DNA of 64,000 bases from Thermohalobaculum sp039513195 (GTDB taxonomy: Bacteria > Pseudomonadota > Alphaproteobacteria > Rhodobacterales > Rhodobacteraceae), in the NCBI GenBank assembly GCA_039513195.1, contig JBCCRM010000015.1, forward strand, positions 1-64,000, written 5' to 3'. The notes beneath the pieces are model-generated. The model did no database searches. It was not told the origin of the DNA and was given only the letters and a program-made list of their open reading frames with translations. How positions within the stretch are numbered: position 1 is the stretch's first letter; the number at the start of each line of letters is the position of its first letter. Made by a program: the position numbers and the translations under genes. This document shows, in pieces, positions 35,290 through 44,660 of this stretch.

Positions 35290-35604
35290 ATGAATATTCT
35301 CAAAGGACTGGCATGCGGCCTCCTCGCCGCACTGGCGGCAACGGCATCGGTGGATGAGGCGGAGGCTCGTATGGCCTGCGGCAAACGCGATGCCATCGTC
35401 GAGCAGCTCGAAGCGAAGTACGGCGAGACCCGAAGCTCCTATGGCCTGTCGCAGGGCAAGGGCGTGGTCGAGGTTTATTCGAATCCGGACACCGGCACCT
35501 GGACGGTTCTGATCACCAATGCGCAGGGGACGGCGTGTTTGATGGCGGCGGGCGAGGCTTGGCAGGCCGACTCTCAAAAGACCGCCGCGGGCGCCCCCGT
35601 CTAA
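35290..35604 (+). CDS. Small periplasmic protein of unknown function
   Basis: 104 residues. ATG at 35290 follows GGAAAGG and gives a clear signal peptide (MNILKGLACGLLAALAATASV, cleavage near AEA-R). The mature domain (about 78 residues) has two cysteines, in MACGKRD and GTACLMAAGE, a helix RDAIVEQLEAKYGET and a strand pair GVVEVYSNPDTGTWTVLIT. A probable single-domain protein stabilised by a disulfide; family not recognised. It is alone on its strand before the 376-bp gap to mdh. Confidence 0.65.
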   Translation: MNILKGLACGLLAALAATASVDEAEARMACGKRDAIVEQLEAKYGETRSSYGLSQGKGVVEVYSNPDTGTWTVLITNAQGTACLMAAGEAWQADSQKTAAGAPV

Positions 35605-35980
35605 GCACATGCAGCGCATCGAGGCTGTGTGAGGCGTTGGGGCCGCCAGCGGCAAGCCCGCCTGAAGCCCCAGACCAACCCAGCGGCGTCCGATGGGCGC
35701 TGCCGCGAACCGGCGGGACCACGGGTCGTCGAGGTCCCGGCGCGGCGTTAGCAAACCGAAGCCGCTGCGGGCAGAGACGTCCTTTTGGACGCAGCCCGAC
35801 CCCTTACTACGATCTCCAAACTCCGTCAGATCGGCTCCGCGCAGCGTCACGATCTGCGGCGCGTTCGCGCGGGCACTTGCCTTTCGTCCTGCTTTGGGGC
35901 AGTGCCGGGCCGGTGCGGTGGTGCCCCAGGGCTGAACAGGCTGCGCGCGGTCCGAAGGGACAGGACGAGGGAGACGGACT
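35605..35980. other. 376-bp gap upstream of mdh
   Basis: No gene is supported here. A small hairpin CGTCC-TTTT-GGACG lies at 35778-35791. The last 45 bases before mdh contain GGGACAGGACGAGGGAGA, which supplies the ribosome binding site. The region presumably holds the mdh promoter, but no convincing consensus was found. Confidence 0.4.
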
Positions 35981-36943
35981 ATGCCCAGACCTAAGATCGC
36001 ACTGATCGGCGCCGGTCAGATCGGTGGAACCCTTGCCCATTTGGCCGGGCTTAAGGAACTCGGAGACGTCGTGCTGTTCGACATCGCCGAGGGCACGCCT
36101 CAGGGCAAGGCGCTGGACATCGCCGAGAGCGCACCGGTCGATGGTTTTGACTCAATCTATGCCGGCACTCAGGATTATGCCGACATCGCGGGCGCCGATG
36201 TCTGCATCGTCACCGCCGGCATCCCGCGAAAGCCCGGGATGAGCCGCGACGATCTGTTGGGGATAAATCTCAAGGTCATGAAGGCTGTTGGCGAGGGCAT
36301 TGCCAAGCACGCCCCCGACGCTTTTGTGATCTGCATTACCAACCCGCTCGACGCCATGGTCTGGGCACTGCGCGAGTTTTCCGGACTGCCGCAGGAAAAA
36401 GTCGTGGGCATGGCGGGCGTCCTCGACTCTGCGCGTTTCAGGCATTTCCTGGCCGAAGAGTTCGAGGTTTCGGTGAAGGACGTGACCGCCTTCGTGCTCG
36501 GTGGCCATGGCGATACCATGGTGCCGCTGGCGCGCTATTCTGCCGTCGCGGGGATTCCGCTGCCGGATCTGGTCAAAATGGGCTGGACCACACAGGACAA
36601 TTTGGATGCGATCGTGCAGCGGACGCGTGACGGGGGCGCCGAGATCGTGGGCCTCTTGAAGACTGGCTCGGCCTTTTATGCCCCGGCGGCCTCAGCCATC
36701 CAGATGGCGGAAAGCTATTTGAAGGACCAGCGCCGGCTGCTTCCAGCGGCGGCCTGGGTGGAGGGCGCCTACGGCTTAGACGGTCTCTATGTGGGCGTGC
36801 CGGTGATTATCGGTGAGGAAGGCGTCGAGAAAGTCGTTGAGATCGAGCTCAACAAGGACGAGCGCGCGATGCTCGACAAATCTGTCGACGCGGTGAAGGG
36901 CTTGGTCGAGGCCTGTAAGGGCATTGACCCGGCCTTGGCTTAA
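35981..36943 (+). CDS. mdh: Malate dehydrogenase
   Basis: 320 residues, LDH-like type found in alphaproteobacteria. Oxidises malate to oxaloacetate with NAD. The Rossmann start IALIGAGQIGGTLAHL, the substrate arginines in AGIPRKPGMSRDDLL, CITNPLDAMVWALREF, GVLDSARFRHF and catalytic His in VLGGHGDTMVPLARYS are present. It is the first plus-strand TCA gene and is followed after 11 bp by a short-chain dehydrogenase. Confidence 0.97.
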   Translation: MPRPKIALIGAGQIGGTLAHLAGLKELGDVVLFDIAEGTPQGKALDIAESAPVDGFDSIYAGTQDYADIAGADVCIVTAGIPRKPGMSRDDLLGINLKVMKAVGEGIAKHAPDAFVICITNPLDAMVWALREFSGLPQEKVVGMAGVLDSARFRHFLAEEFEVSVKDVTAFVLGGHGDTMVPLARYSAVAGIPLPDLVKMGWTTQDNLDAIVQRTRDGGAEIVGLLKTGSAFYAPAASAIQMAESYLKDQRRLLPAAAWVEGAYGLDGLYVGVPVIIGEEGVEKVVEIELNKDERAMLDKSVDAVKGLVEACKGIDPALA

Positions 36944-36954
36944 CGTTTCCGACT

Positions 36955-37695
36955 TTGCATCTGCTGATCACAGGCGGGGGCCGCGGGATCGGCGCCGCGA
37001 CTGCGGCCCAGGCGGCGGCTGCCGGATGGGCGGTCAGCCTAACCTACCGCGCCGATCAATCGGCCGCCGAGGCTTGCTCCGACGCTATCAGAGCCCGGGA
37101 TGGAAAGGCGCTGACGATCCGCGCCGACGCAGCCTCCGCCGACGACACCCGCGCTGCCTTCGATGCGGCAGCCGCTGCCTTCGGGCCGATTTCCGCGGTG
37201 GTGGTGAATGCCGGCATCGTCGCGCCGATCTCGCCCCTCGCCGATATGACGGAGGATCGGATCCGCGAGGTTGTCGATGTCAATGTGACCGGCGCTCTGC
37301 TTACGGCACGGGAGGCGGCGCGCCGCCTGTCGACCGGGCGGGGCGGCCTTGGCGGCGCCATAGTCATCGTCTCCTCCGCGGCGGCCCGCCTCGGCAGTCC
37401 TGGCGAGTTCGTTGACTACGCGGCCAGCAAGGGCGCCATGGACACCCTGACGATTGGCCTCGCCAAGGAGCTTGCGCCGGAGGGGGTGCGGGTGAACGCC
37501 GTCCGCCCAGGACTGATCGATACCGAGATCCACAGCACCGCTGGTGCGCCGGATCGAGCCGACCGGCTCGGTGCCACGACACCGATGGGCCGCGCTGGAA
37601 GCGCCGACGAAGTGGCTGAGGTGATCCTCTGGTTGCTCTCGCCCGCATCCGGCTATGTCACCGGCGCGCTCGTCGATGTCGCTGGCGGGCGCTGA
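36955..37695 (+). CDS. SDR-family oxidoreductase
   Basis: 246 residues. Classical short-chain dehydrogenase: cofactor loop ITGGGRGIGAATA, VVVNAGIV, catalytic Ser in IVIVSSAAARLGS, and YAASKGA (Tyr-x3-Lys). It ends with GYVTGALVDVAGGR. The only suitable start is TTG at 36955 (no ATG precedes the cofactor loop in frame, and an in-frame stop lies at 36925), with no good ribosome binding site, suggesting translational coupling to mdh 11 bp upstream. NADP preference is likely from the basic YRADQ region; substrate unknown. Confidence 0.88.
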   Translation: MHLLITGGGRGIGAATAAQAAAAGWAVSLTYRADQSAAEACSDAIRARDGKALTIRADAASADDTRAAFDAAAAAFGPISAVVVNAGIVAPISPLADMTEDRIREVVDVNVTGALLTAREAARRLSTGRGGLGGAIVIVSSAAARLGSPGEFVDYAASKGAMDTLTIGLAKELAPEGVRVNAVRPGLIDTEIHSTAGAPDRADRLGATTPMGRAGSADEVAEVILWLLSPASGYVTGALVDVAGGR

Positions 37696-37904
37696 TCGGA
37701 GCATCCCCAGGCGGCGCCCGCCACCGCGTCTTATCCTGCGCCGCGAGCCGCGCGACCATTGCATGGTTGCGGCATTCCGGACCGGGCGCTAAAGCAAGCA
37801 CGCAGCATCGGCGCGGACGGCCTTCCCGCCCGCTTTCTCAGGCACAGCGCGCCACAGGCAGGATTTCGGGGTCGCTGTCCGCCCCATCGCAGAGGGGGAT
37901 CGAG

Positions 37905-39098
37905 ATGAACATTCACGAGTACCAGGCGAAAGAGATCCTCCGGTCTTACGGTGCGCCCGTCTCCCGCGGCGTGGCGGTGCTGGACAAGTCCAATGCCAAA
38001 CAAGCGGTTGAGGAGCTCGGCGGCCCGGTCTGGGTGGTGAAGGCGCAGATCCATGCCGGCGGCCGCGGTAAGGGCACCTTTAAGGAGGCCGATGCTGGCG
38101 AGAAGGGCGGCGTGCGCATTGCCAAGGACGAAGTCGAGGCCATCGCTGCGGTCGAGCAGATGCTGGGCCACACCCTGGTCACCCACCAGACCGGCCCGGC
38201 CGGCAAGCAGGTCAATCGTATCTATCTGGAGGAAGGCGCCGCGATCTCTCGCGAGCTGTACCTCTCTCTCCTGGTCGACCGGGAGACCTCGCGCATCTCC
38301 TTCATCGCCTCGACTGAGGGCGGCATGGATATCGAGGAGGTCGCCGCCGAGACGCCGGAGAAGATCCTGACCTTTTCCGTCGATCCGGCGACTGGTGTGC
38401 TGCCCTATCACGGGCGCAAGGTCGCCTTCGCCCTGGGGCTGGAGGGGCAGGCGGCAAAAGACTGCGTGAAGCTGATCGCGACGCTCTACAAGCTCTTCAT
38501 CGACAAGGACGCCTCGCTGATCGAGATCAACCCGCTGATCGTGACCGAGGACGGGCGCCTGGTCTGTCTCGACTGCAAGATGAACTTCGACTCGAATGCG
38601 CTCTACCGCCAGAAGGACGTCCTCGAATACCGCGATGAGACGGAGGAGGACGGCAAAGAGCTGGAGGCATCGAAATACGACCTCAACTATATCGCGCTCG
38701 ACGGTGAGATCGGCTGCATGGTCAACGGCGCCGGCCTCGCCATGGCGACCATGGATATCATCAAGCTCTATGGCTCTGAGCCTGCGAACTTCCTCGATGT
38801 CGGCGGCGGTGCGACCAAGGAGAAGGTGACCGAGGCGTTCAAGATCATCACCTCCGACCCGCAGGTGAAGGGCATCCTGGTCAACATCTTCGGCGGCATC
38901 ATGCGCTGCGACGTGATCGCGGAAGGCGTGATCGCGGCGGTGAAGGAGGTCGGGTTGAAGGTGCCGCTGGTGGTCCGGCTCGAGGGGACGAATGTCGATC
39001 TCGGCAAGAAGATCATCAACGAAAGCGGGCTCGATGTGATCGCCGCCGACAACCTCGCCGACGCCGCCGAGAAGATCGTGAAGGCGGTCAAGGGGTAG
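37905..39098 (+). CDS. sucC: Succinyl-CoA synthetase beta subunit
   Basis: 397 residues. ATP-grasp subunit that makes ATP (or GTP) while converting succinyl-CoA to succinate. MNIHEYQAKEILRSYGAPVSRG, WVVKAQIHAGGRGKGTF, the phosphate loop DVGGGATKEKVTEAF and NIFGGIMRCDVIAEG are diagnostic. ATG at 37905 follows GAGGGGG. The 209-bp upstream gap has no gene. It is separated from sucD by a methyltransferase gene. Confidence 0.98.
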   Translation: MNIHEYQAKEILRSYGAPVSRGVAVLDKSNAKQAVEELGGPVWVVKAQIHAGGRGKGTFKEADAGEKGGVRIAKDEVEAIAAVEQMLGHTLVTHQTGPAGKQVNRIYLEEGAAISRELYLSLLVDRETSRISFIASTEGGMDIEEVAAETPEKILTFSVDPATGVLPYHGRKVAFALGLEGQAAKDCVKLIATLYKLFIDKDASLIEINPLIVTEDGRLVCLDCKMNFDSNALYRQKDVLEYRDETEEDGKELEASKYDLNYIALDGEIGCMVNGAGLAMATMDIIKLYGSEPANFLDVGGGATKEKVTEAFKIITSDPQVKGILVNIFGGIMRCDVIAEGVIAAVKEVGLKVPLVVRLEGTNVDLGKKIINESGLDVIAADNLADAAEKIVKAVKG

Positions 39099-39277
39099 GC
39101 CAATGGGCGCGAGAGGCTGCACTGTGCCCGGGCGCGTCCGCGCCGGATCGCCCGCGCCTAAGCGGGTTCGGCTTCATTGCCCTCACCCGGTCGAGCGCGA
39201 TGCTTTCGCCAATCCCGCCGGGTGTTACAAGCTCTACCGTACGTCCCCAACCAGCCACGCTGCAGGATGAGATAACT

Positions 39278-40084
39278 GTGGACCAGGCTTTGAGACCCCT
39301 GAAAACCCGCGCCTGCCCGCTCTGCGCAAGGGATGAGCGGGCACCGCTACCCGCCTATTCGCGGGAGCCGTGGCGCGTGGTCGAATGTCGGTCCTGCCGT
39401 TTTGTATATCTCGCCAATCCGCCCGGTCATGCGGCGTTGGAGGAGGATTTCGCTTGGGAAGAGACCTCGGTTTCCGAGAAACAGCGGCGGCTGAAGGCGG
39501 CGCCGGTGATGTATGGCCTGGACTATGCGACCCGGCGGCTGCGCACCGCATTCCGGCCCGATGAGGCGAAGAAATACATCCGCTGGTTCGGCAATGGCGG
39601 CAATCTGCTCGACATCGGCTGCGCGGAAGGCGCCCGGATCGGCCCGCCCTTCACCCCCTATGGCATCGAGCTTTCGACAGCGCTGGCGCGGGAGGCGGAT
39701 AAGCGCATGCGCGCGCAGGGCGGCTATTGCATCCATGCATCCGGCGCCGACGGCATCTCGCAGTTTCCGGCCACGCATTTCGACGGCATCTTGATGCGGT
39801 CCTATCTGGAGCATGAGGAAGAGCCGCTGAAGGTGCTGCGCGGCGCCCTCCGCGTCATCAAATCCACCGGCAAGGTCTATGTGAAAGTGCCGAATTACGG
39901 CTCGGTGAACCGCCGTGTGGTGGGGCGCAATTGGTGCGGTTTTCGTCATCCGGACCACGTCAATTACTTCACGCTGTCGACGCTGAGGCGCATGGCTGCC
40001 AGGGCCGGGTTCAACACCCGGCTGTTGAACGGCCTCAACCTGGCGGTCGATGACAACATTCATGTCTTGCTGAGCAGAGCCTGA
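39278..40084 (+). CDS. Class I SAM-dependent methyltransferase with Cys4 ribbon, between sucC and sucD
   Basis: 268 residues from the GTG at 39278, which has AGGA about ten bases upstream; an ATG at 39200 would add 26 low-complexity residues and lacks a binding site. The N terminus has two CxxC pairs (RACPLCARD, ECRSCRFVY; C13, C16, C37, C40), a likely zinc ribbon. The methyltransferase core has NLLDIGCAEGARIG, MRSYLEHEEEPLKVL (post-II) and VKVPNYGSVNRRVVG. The substrate is unknown. It ends 24 bp before sucD, so it belongs to the suc operon. Confidence 0.83.
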   Translation: MDQALRPLKTRACPLCARDERAPLPAYSREPWRVVECRSCRFVYLANPPGHAALEEDFAWEETSVSEKQRRLKAAPVMYGLDYATRRLRTAFRPDEAKKYIRWFGNGGNLLDIGCAEGARIGPPFTPYGIELSTALAREADKRMRAQGGYCIHASGADGISQFPATHFDGILMRSYLEHEEEPLKVLRGALRVIKSTGKVYVKVPNYGSVNRRVVGRNWCGFRHPDHVNYFTLSTLRRMAARAGFNTRLLNGLNLAVDDNIHVLLSRA

Positions 40085-40108
40085 CACCTAGAGGGAAAGG
40101 GGAGCCCG

Positions 40109-40990
40109 ATGGCCGTTCTCGTCGATGAAAGCACCAAGGTGATCTGTCAGGGCCTCACCGGCAGCCAGGGAACCTTTCACACCGAGCAGGCGATCGCATA
40201 CGGCACGCATATGGTGGGTGGCGTGACCCCCGGCAAAGGCGGCAGCGAGCATATCGGTCTGCCCGTCTTCGACACTGTCGCCGACGCAGTCGCCAGGACC
40301 GGCGCGACGGCTACCGCGATCTATGTGCCGCCGCCCTTCGCGGCGGATGCAATTATGGAGTCCATCGACGCGGGGATCGATCTCGTCGTCTGCATCACCG
40401 AGGGGATTCCGGTTGTGGACATGATGAAGGTCAAGCGGATGCTCGATGGCTCCTCGACCCGTCTGGTCGGGCCGAATTGCCCCGGCGTGATAACCCCCGA
40501 TGCCTGCAAGATCGGCATCATGCCCGGCCATATCCACAAGCGGGGCAATGTCGGCATCGTCTCCCGGTCGGGCACGCTGACCTATGAAGCGGTGGCGCAG
40601 ACCACCGCGGCGGGGCTGGGCCAGTCGACCTGCATCGGTATCGGCGGCGACCCGATAAAGGGCACCGAGCATATCGATGCGCTGGAACTGCTGCTCGGCG
40701 ACCCTGAGACCGAGAGCATCATCATGATCGGCGAGATCGGCGGCAGTGCCGAGGAGGATGCCGCCCAGTTCGTCGCCGACGAAAAGAAGGCTGGCCGGGC
40801 CAAACCCATCGCCGGTTTCATCGCTGGGCGCACCGCGCCCCCGGGCCGTCGCATGGGCCATGCCGGCGCGATCATCGCCGGCGGCAAGGGCGGTGCCGAA
40901 GACAAAATCGAGGCGATGCAGCAGGCCGGCATCGTTGTGGCCGAGAGCCCGGCAGGGCTGGGCGAAGCGCTGAAGAAGGCCATCGGCTGA
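40109..40990 (+). CDS. sucD: Succinyl-CoA synthetase alpha subunit
   Basis: 293 residues. Binds CoA and carries the phosphohistidine. The CoA-binding start VICQGLTGSQGTFHT, GPNCPGVITP, VSRSGTLTYEA and the active-site H251 in RRMGHAGAII are present. ATG at 40109 follows AGGGAAAGGGGAG. Confidence 0.98.
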   Translation: MAVLVDESTKVICQGLTGSQGTFHTEQAIAYGTHMVGGVTPGKGGSEHIGLPVFDTVADAVARTGATATAIYVPPPFAADAIMESIDAGIDLVVCITEGIPVVDMMKVKRMLDGSSTRLVGPNCPGVITPDACKIGIMPGHIHKRGNVGIVSRSGTLTYEAVAQTTAAGLGQSTCIGIGGDPIKGTEHIDALELLLGDPETESIIMIGEIGGSAEEDAAQFVADEKKAGRAKPIAGFIAGRTAPPGRRMGHAGAIIAGGKGGAEDKIEAMQQAGIVVAESPAGLGEALKKAIG

Positions 40991-41015
40991 CAGCGCATCG
41001 GGGGGCAACGTCGTG

Positions 41016-41480
41016 ATGGGCCCGCAGGAAGCGATCAAGTCGTGCTTCCAGGACTATTTCAAGTTCTCCGGACGGGCGCGGCGGCCGGAGTTTTGGTGGT
41101 TCACGCTGTTCACGACGCTCGGATGGCTGTTCCTCGACCAGATCGACGCTTTGGTCTGGGGCGAGGAGATGTTGGTGGGCTTTGGCGGTCTCTTCACGCT
41201 CTTGACCTTTGTCCCGCACCTGGCCGTCATCTGGCGGCGCCTCCACGATGTCGGCCGCCCGGGATGGCTGGCGGTGATCCTGTTTCTGGCGCAGATGCTG
41301 CTCTTCTTCATGATCTCGCTTACTTTGGCCAGCACCGCCGGGGGCGGCGGCCCGCCCGTCGTCTTTTCGCTGACCATGTTGGGCCTCGCAGGTGTTATGG
41401 TGCTCGTCTTCGTCCTCTTCGCGATGCCGAGCCAGCCGGGCGACAACCGATATGGCCCAGAGCCGCCGGCGGGGTCGTAA
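41016..41480 (+). CDS. DUF805 membrane protein
   Basis: 154 residues. DUF805 inner-membrane protein with about four hydrophobic segments. The family features are an N-terminal YFKFSGRARRPEFWWF and, after helix 2, the arginine-rich IWRRLHDVGRPGWLAV. Function of the family is unknown. ATG at 41016 follows GGGGGCAACG; GTG at 41013 is the alternative. It lies between sucD and sucA, 25 bp past sucD, so it may be on the same transcript. Confidence 0.85.
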   Translation: MGPQEAIKSCFQDYFKFSGRARRPEFWWFTLFTTLGWLFLDQIDALVWGEEMLVGFGGLFTLLTFVPHLAVIWRRLHDVGRPGWLAVILFLAQMLLFFMISLTLASTAGGGGPPVVFSLTMLGLAGVMVLVFVLFAMPSQPGDNRYGPEPPAGS

Positions 41481-41690
41481 CCCTTGCGAGCGAGGTCGGC
41501 AAAGCACGGCATGTGGTCGCGGGGCCGTGAAGGCGTCAGGAATAGCTTTCCGTTCGGTTTCATGATGGTAATGATGGCGCTGGCGAGGACATGCGGCGTC
41601 AGCCGTATCCCACGTTCGACCAGCCGCGGCGCTATGCCGTAGCCATACTCCAGGGGAGACGGAGGCGGCAATGTGCCTCCGGTTTGCACC

Positions 41691-44639
41691 ATGAACGAGC
41701 AAAGCCCGAATACCCTCTTCCACGCTTCATCCTTTTTGCAAGGCCACAACGCCGCCTTCGTCGAGCAGCTCTATGCCCAATGGGTGACCTCTCCCGGCTC
41801 GGTGGATCCGGCCTGGGCTGCCTTCTTCGCGGGGCTGGGGGACGATCCCGGCGAAGTTCGGGCAGAGGCTGCCGGCGCGCCCTGGGCGCGGGCAGATTGG
41901 CCGCCCGCGTCGAATGGCGAGCTGGTTGCGGCGCTCGACGGGCAGTGGGACGACGTGCCCTCGCCGCAGGCTGCAAAGGCCAAGATCGAGAAAGCCGCGG
42001 CGAAGGAGGGCAAGAGCCTCGGCGCGGAGGAGATGCGGGCGGCGGTGCTCGATTCAATTCGGGCGATCATGTACATCCGGTCGTTCAGGTCGCGTGGGCA
42101 TCTCGGCGCCGATCTCGATCCGCTTCGGTTGCACGGCCAGGTCCATCATCCGGAATTCGCATCGGAGTTCTTCGGCTTTACCGAGGCCGACAAGGATCGC
42201 CCGATCTTCATCAACAACGTGCTCGGCCTCGAATACGGTACCGTCCGCGAGATCGAGGCGCTGTTGCGCCGGACCTACCAGGGCACCTTCGCACTGCAGT
42301 TCATGCATATTGCGGATCCGAAGGAGAAGGGCTGGCTGCAGGAGAGGATCGAGGGCTACGGCAAAGAGATCCAGTTCACCGGGCAGGGCCGCAAAGCGAT
42401 CCTAAACAAGCTGGTCGAGGCGGAAGGGTTTGAGCGCTTTCTGCACGTGAAGTACCAGGGCACCAAGCGCTTCGGCCTCGATGGGGGCGAGGCGTTGATC
42501 CCCGCGATGGAGCAGATCATCAAACGCGGCGGGGCGCTGGGGGCGAAGGAAATCGTCTTCGGCATGCCCCATCGTGGCCGTCTGAACGTCCTCGCCAATG
42601 TGATGGCCAAACCCTATCGCGCGATCTTCAACGAGTTCCAGGGCGGGAGTTTCAAGCCCGAGGATGTCGATGGTTCCGGCGATGTGAAATACCATCTGGG
42701 CGCATCCTCGGACCGGGAGTTCGATGGTAACACGGTCCACCTGTCGCTGACCGCCAATCCCAGCCATCTGGAGGCGGTGAATCCGGTGGTGATCGGCAAG
42801 GTCCGCGCAAAGCAGGAATTCTTTGGCAATGACCGAACCACGGTGATCCCGGTCCTGCTGCATGGCGATGCCGCTTTCGCAGGTCAGGGTGTGGTGGCGG
42901 AATGCTTCGGCCTCTCCGGTCTGAAAGGGCATAAGTCCGGCGGCACGATCCACATCGTGGTCAACAATCAGATCGGCTTTACCACGGCGCCGCATCACTC
43001 GCGGTCCTCGCCATACCCGACCGATATCGCAAAAATGGTCGATGCGCCGATCTTCCACGCCAATGGCGACGATCCGGAGGCGGTTGTCCACGCGGCGAAG
43101 GTGGCGACGGAGTTCCGCCAGAAGTTCCAGAAGGACGTAGTGATCGACATCTTCTGCTATCGCCGCTTCGGCCATAACGAGGGTGACGAGCCGATGTTCA
43201 CCCAGCCGCTGATGTACAAAGCGATCAAGACCAAGAAGACCACACTGCAGCTCTACGGCGAGCGGCTGGTGAAGGACGGTCTGATGGACGAGGGCGAGGT
43301 CGAGCAATCCAAGACCGCGTTCCAGAATTTCTTGGCCGAGGAGTTCGAGGCCGGGAAGAGCTATCGTCCGAACAAGGCCGATTGGCTGGACGGTCGCTGG
43401 TCGGGGCTCGAGACGTCAGAGGGCGAATATCAGCGGGGCCAGACCTCGGTCCCGCTGGAAAAGCTGAAATTGGTCGGCGACGCTCTGACAAAGCTGCCGG
43501 AGAGCTTTGTGCCGCACCGGACGATCAGCCGGCTGTTGGAGACCAAGCGTCAGATGATCGATACCGGAGAGGGCATCGACTGGGCGACGGCGGAGGCGCT
43601 GTCCTTCGGAACCTTGCTGGACGAGGGATACAAGGTACGCCTGTCTGGTCAGGATTGTACCCGTGGCACCTTTAGCCAACGCCATTCAGGCCTGGTCGAT
43701 CAGAACACCGAGGAGAAATACTACCCGCTCAATCACATCCGCGAGGGGCAGCCGGAATATGAGGTGATCGACTCCATGCTCTCGGAATATGCGGTGCTGG
43801 GCTTCGAATACGGCTACAGTCTCGCGGAACCGAAGGCCCTCACCCTATGGGAAGCGCAATTCGGCGATTTCGCCAATGGTGCGCAAATCATGATCGACCA
43901 GTTCGTTTGCTCCGGCGAGCGGAAATGGCTGCGCATGTCCGGCCTCGTGATGCTGCTCCCCCATGGTTATGAGGGCCAGGGCCCGGAGCATTCCTCGGCC
44001 CGGATCGAGCGCTTCCTGCAGCTTTCGGCCGAGGACAACTGGATCGTCGCCAATTGCACGACGCCGGCGAACTATTTTCATATCCTGCGCCGGCAGCTCC
44101 ACCGGAGCTTCCGCAAGCCGTTGATCCTCTTCACGCCGAAATCGCTGCTGAGGCACAAGAAATGCGTCTCGCGCCTCTCCGACATGTCGGAAGGGTCGAG
44201 CTTTCACCGGATGCTCTGGGACGATGCGGAACTCGGCAATTCGCCGGCCAAGCTGAAGCCGGACGAGGAGATCCGGCGCGTCGTGCTGTGCTCCGGCAAG
44301 GTCTATTTCGATTTGCTCGAGGCGCGGGACAGCCAGGGCATCGAGGACGTCTATCTGATGCGGCTGGAGCAGTTCTATCCTTTCCCGGCGCTGAGCCTTA
44401 CGCGGGAGATGGCGCGCTTTAAGAACGCCGATGTGGTTTGGTGCCAGGAAGAGCCGAAAAACCAGGGCGCGTGGTTCTTCGTCGAGCCGAATATCGAATG
44501 GGTGCTGGGCCGGATCGGCGCGAAGGCGGCGCGGCCGATCTATGCCGGGCGCCCCGCGAGCGCATCGCCCGCGACGGGCCTCGCATCGCGGCACAAGGCC
44601 GAGCAAGAGGCGCTGGTCGGCGCCGCGCTGACGGTTTGA
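41691..44639 (+). CDS. sucA: 2-oxoglutarate dehydrogenase E1 component
   Basis: 982 residues. Thiamine-diphosphate-dependent decarboxylase of the 2-oxoglutarate dehydrogenase complex. The N terminus LFHASSFLQGHNAAFVEQLY binds E2 in relatives; GMPHRGRLNVLANV, the ThDP motif from HGDAAFAGQG to VVNNQIGF, the catalytic FCYRRFGHNEGDEP and SHRHSGLV-like FSQRHSGLVDQ are visible. ATG at 41691. Upstream 210 bp (41481-41690) show no supported gene and should hold a promoter. Confidence 0.98.
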   Translation: MNEQSPNTLFHASSFLQGHNAAFVEQLYAQWVTSPGSVDPAWAAFFAGLGDDPGEVRAEAAGAPWARADWPPASNGELVAALDGQWDDVPSPQAAKAKIEKAAAKEGKSLGAEEMRAAVLDSIRAIMYIRSFRSRGHLGADLDPLRLHGQVHHPEFASEFFGFTEADKDRPIFINNVLGLEYGTVREIEALLRRTYQGTFALQFMHIADPKEKGWLQERIEGYGKEIQFTGQGRKAILNKLVEAEGFERFLHVKYQGTKRFGLDGGEALIPAMEQIIKRGGALGAKEIVFGMPHRGRLNVLANVMAKPYRAIFNEFQGGSFKPEDVDGSGDVKYHLGASSDREFDGNTVHLSLTANPSHLEAVNPVVIGKVRAKQEFFGNDRTTVIPVLLHGDAAFAGQGVVAECFGLSGLKGHKSGGTIHIVVNNQIGFTTAPHHSRSSPYPTDIAKMVDAPIFHANGDDPEAVVHAAKVATEFRQKFQKDVVIDIFCYRRFGHNEGDEPMFTQPLMYKAIKTKKTTLQLYGERLVKDGLMDEGEVEQSKTAFQNFLAEEFEAGKSYRPNKADWLDGRWSGLETSEGEYQRGQTSVPLEKLKLVGDALTKLPESFVPHRTISRLLETKRQMIDTGEGIDWATAEALSFGTLLDEGYKVRLSGQDCTRGTFSQRHSGLVDQNTEEKYYPLNHIREGQPEYEVIDSMLSEYAVLGFEYGYSLAEPKALTLWEAQFGDFANGAQIMIDQFVCSGERKWLRMSGLVMLLPHGYEGQGPEHSSARIERFLQLSAEDNWIVANCTTPANYFHILRRQLHRSFRKPLILFTPKSLLRHKKCVSRLSDMSEGSSFHRMLWDDAELGNSPAKLKPDEEIRRVVLCSGKVYFDLLEARDSQGIEDVYLMRLEQFYPFPALSLTREMARFKNADVVWCQEEPKNQGAWFFVEPNIEWVLGRIGAKAARPIYAGRPASASPATGLASRHKAEQEALVGAALTV

Positions 44640-44660
44640 CCGGCGCTTGGGGAGGAAGAG

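Noticed and set aside
37731..39122. 463-codon minus-strand frame opposite sucC
   Set aside because: Antisense to an unambiguous sucC; composition (His/Asp/Leu-rich, no motifs) is typical of shadow frames.
41461..41690. Minus-strand frame in the sucA leader with fairly natural-looking residues
   Set aside because: It continues as a shadow through DUF805, has no start or binding site of its own and no recognisable family.
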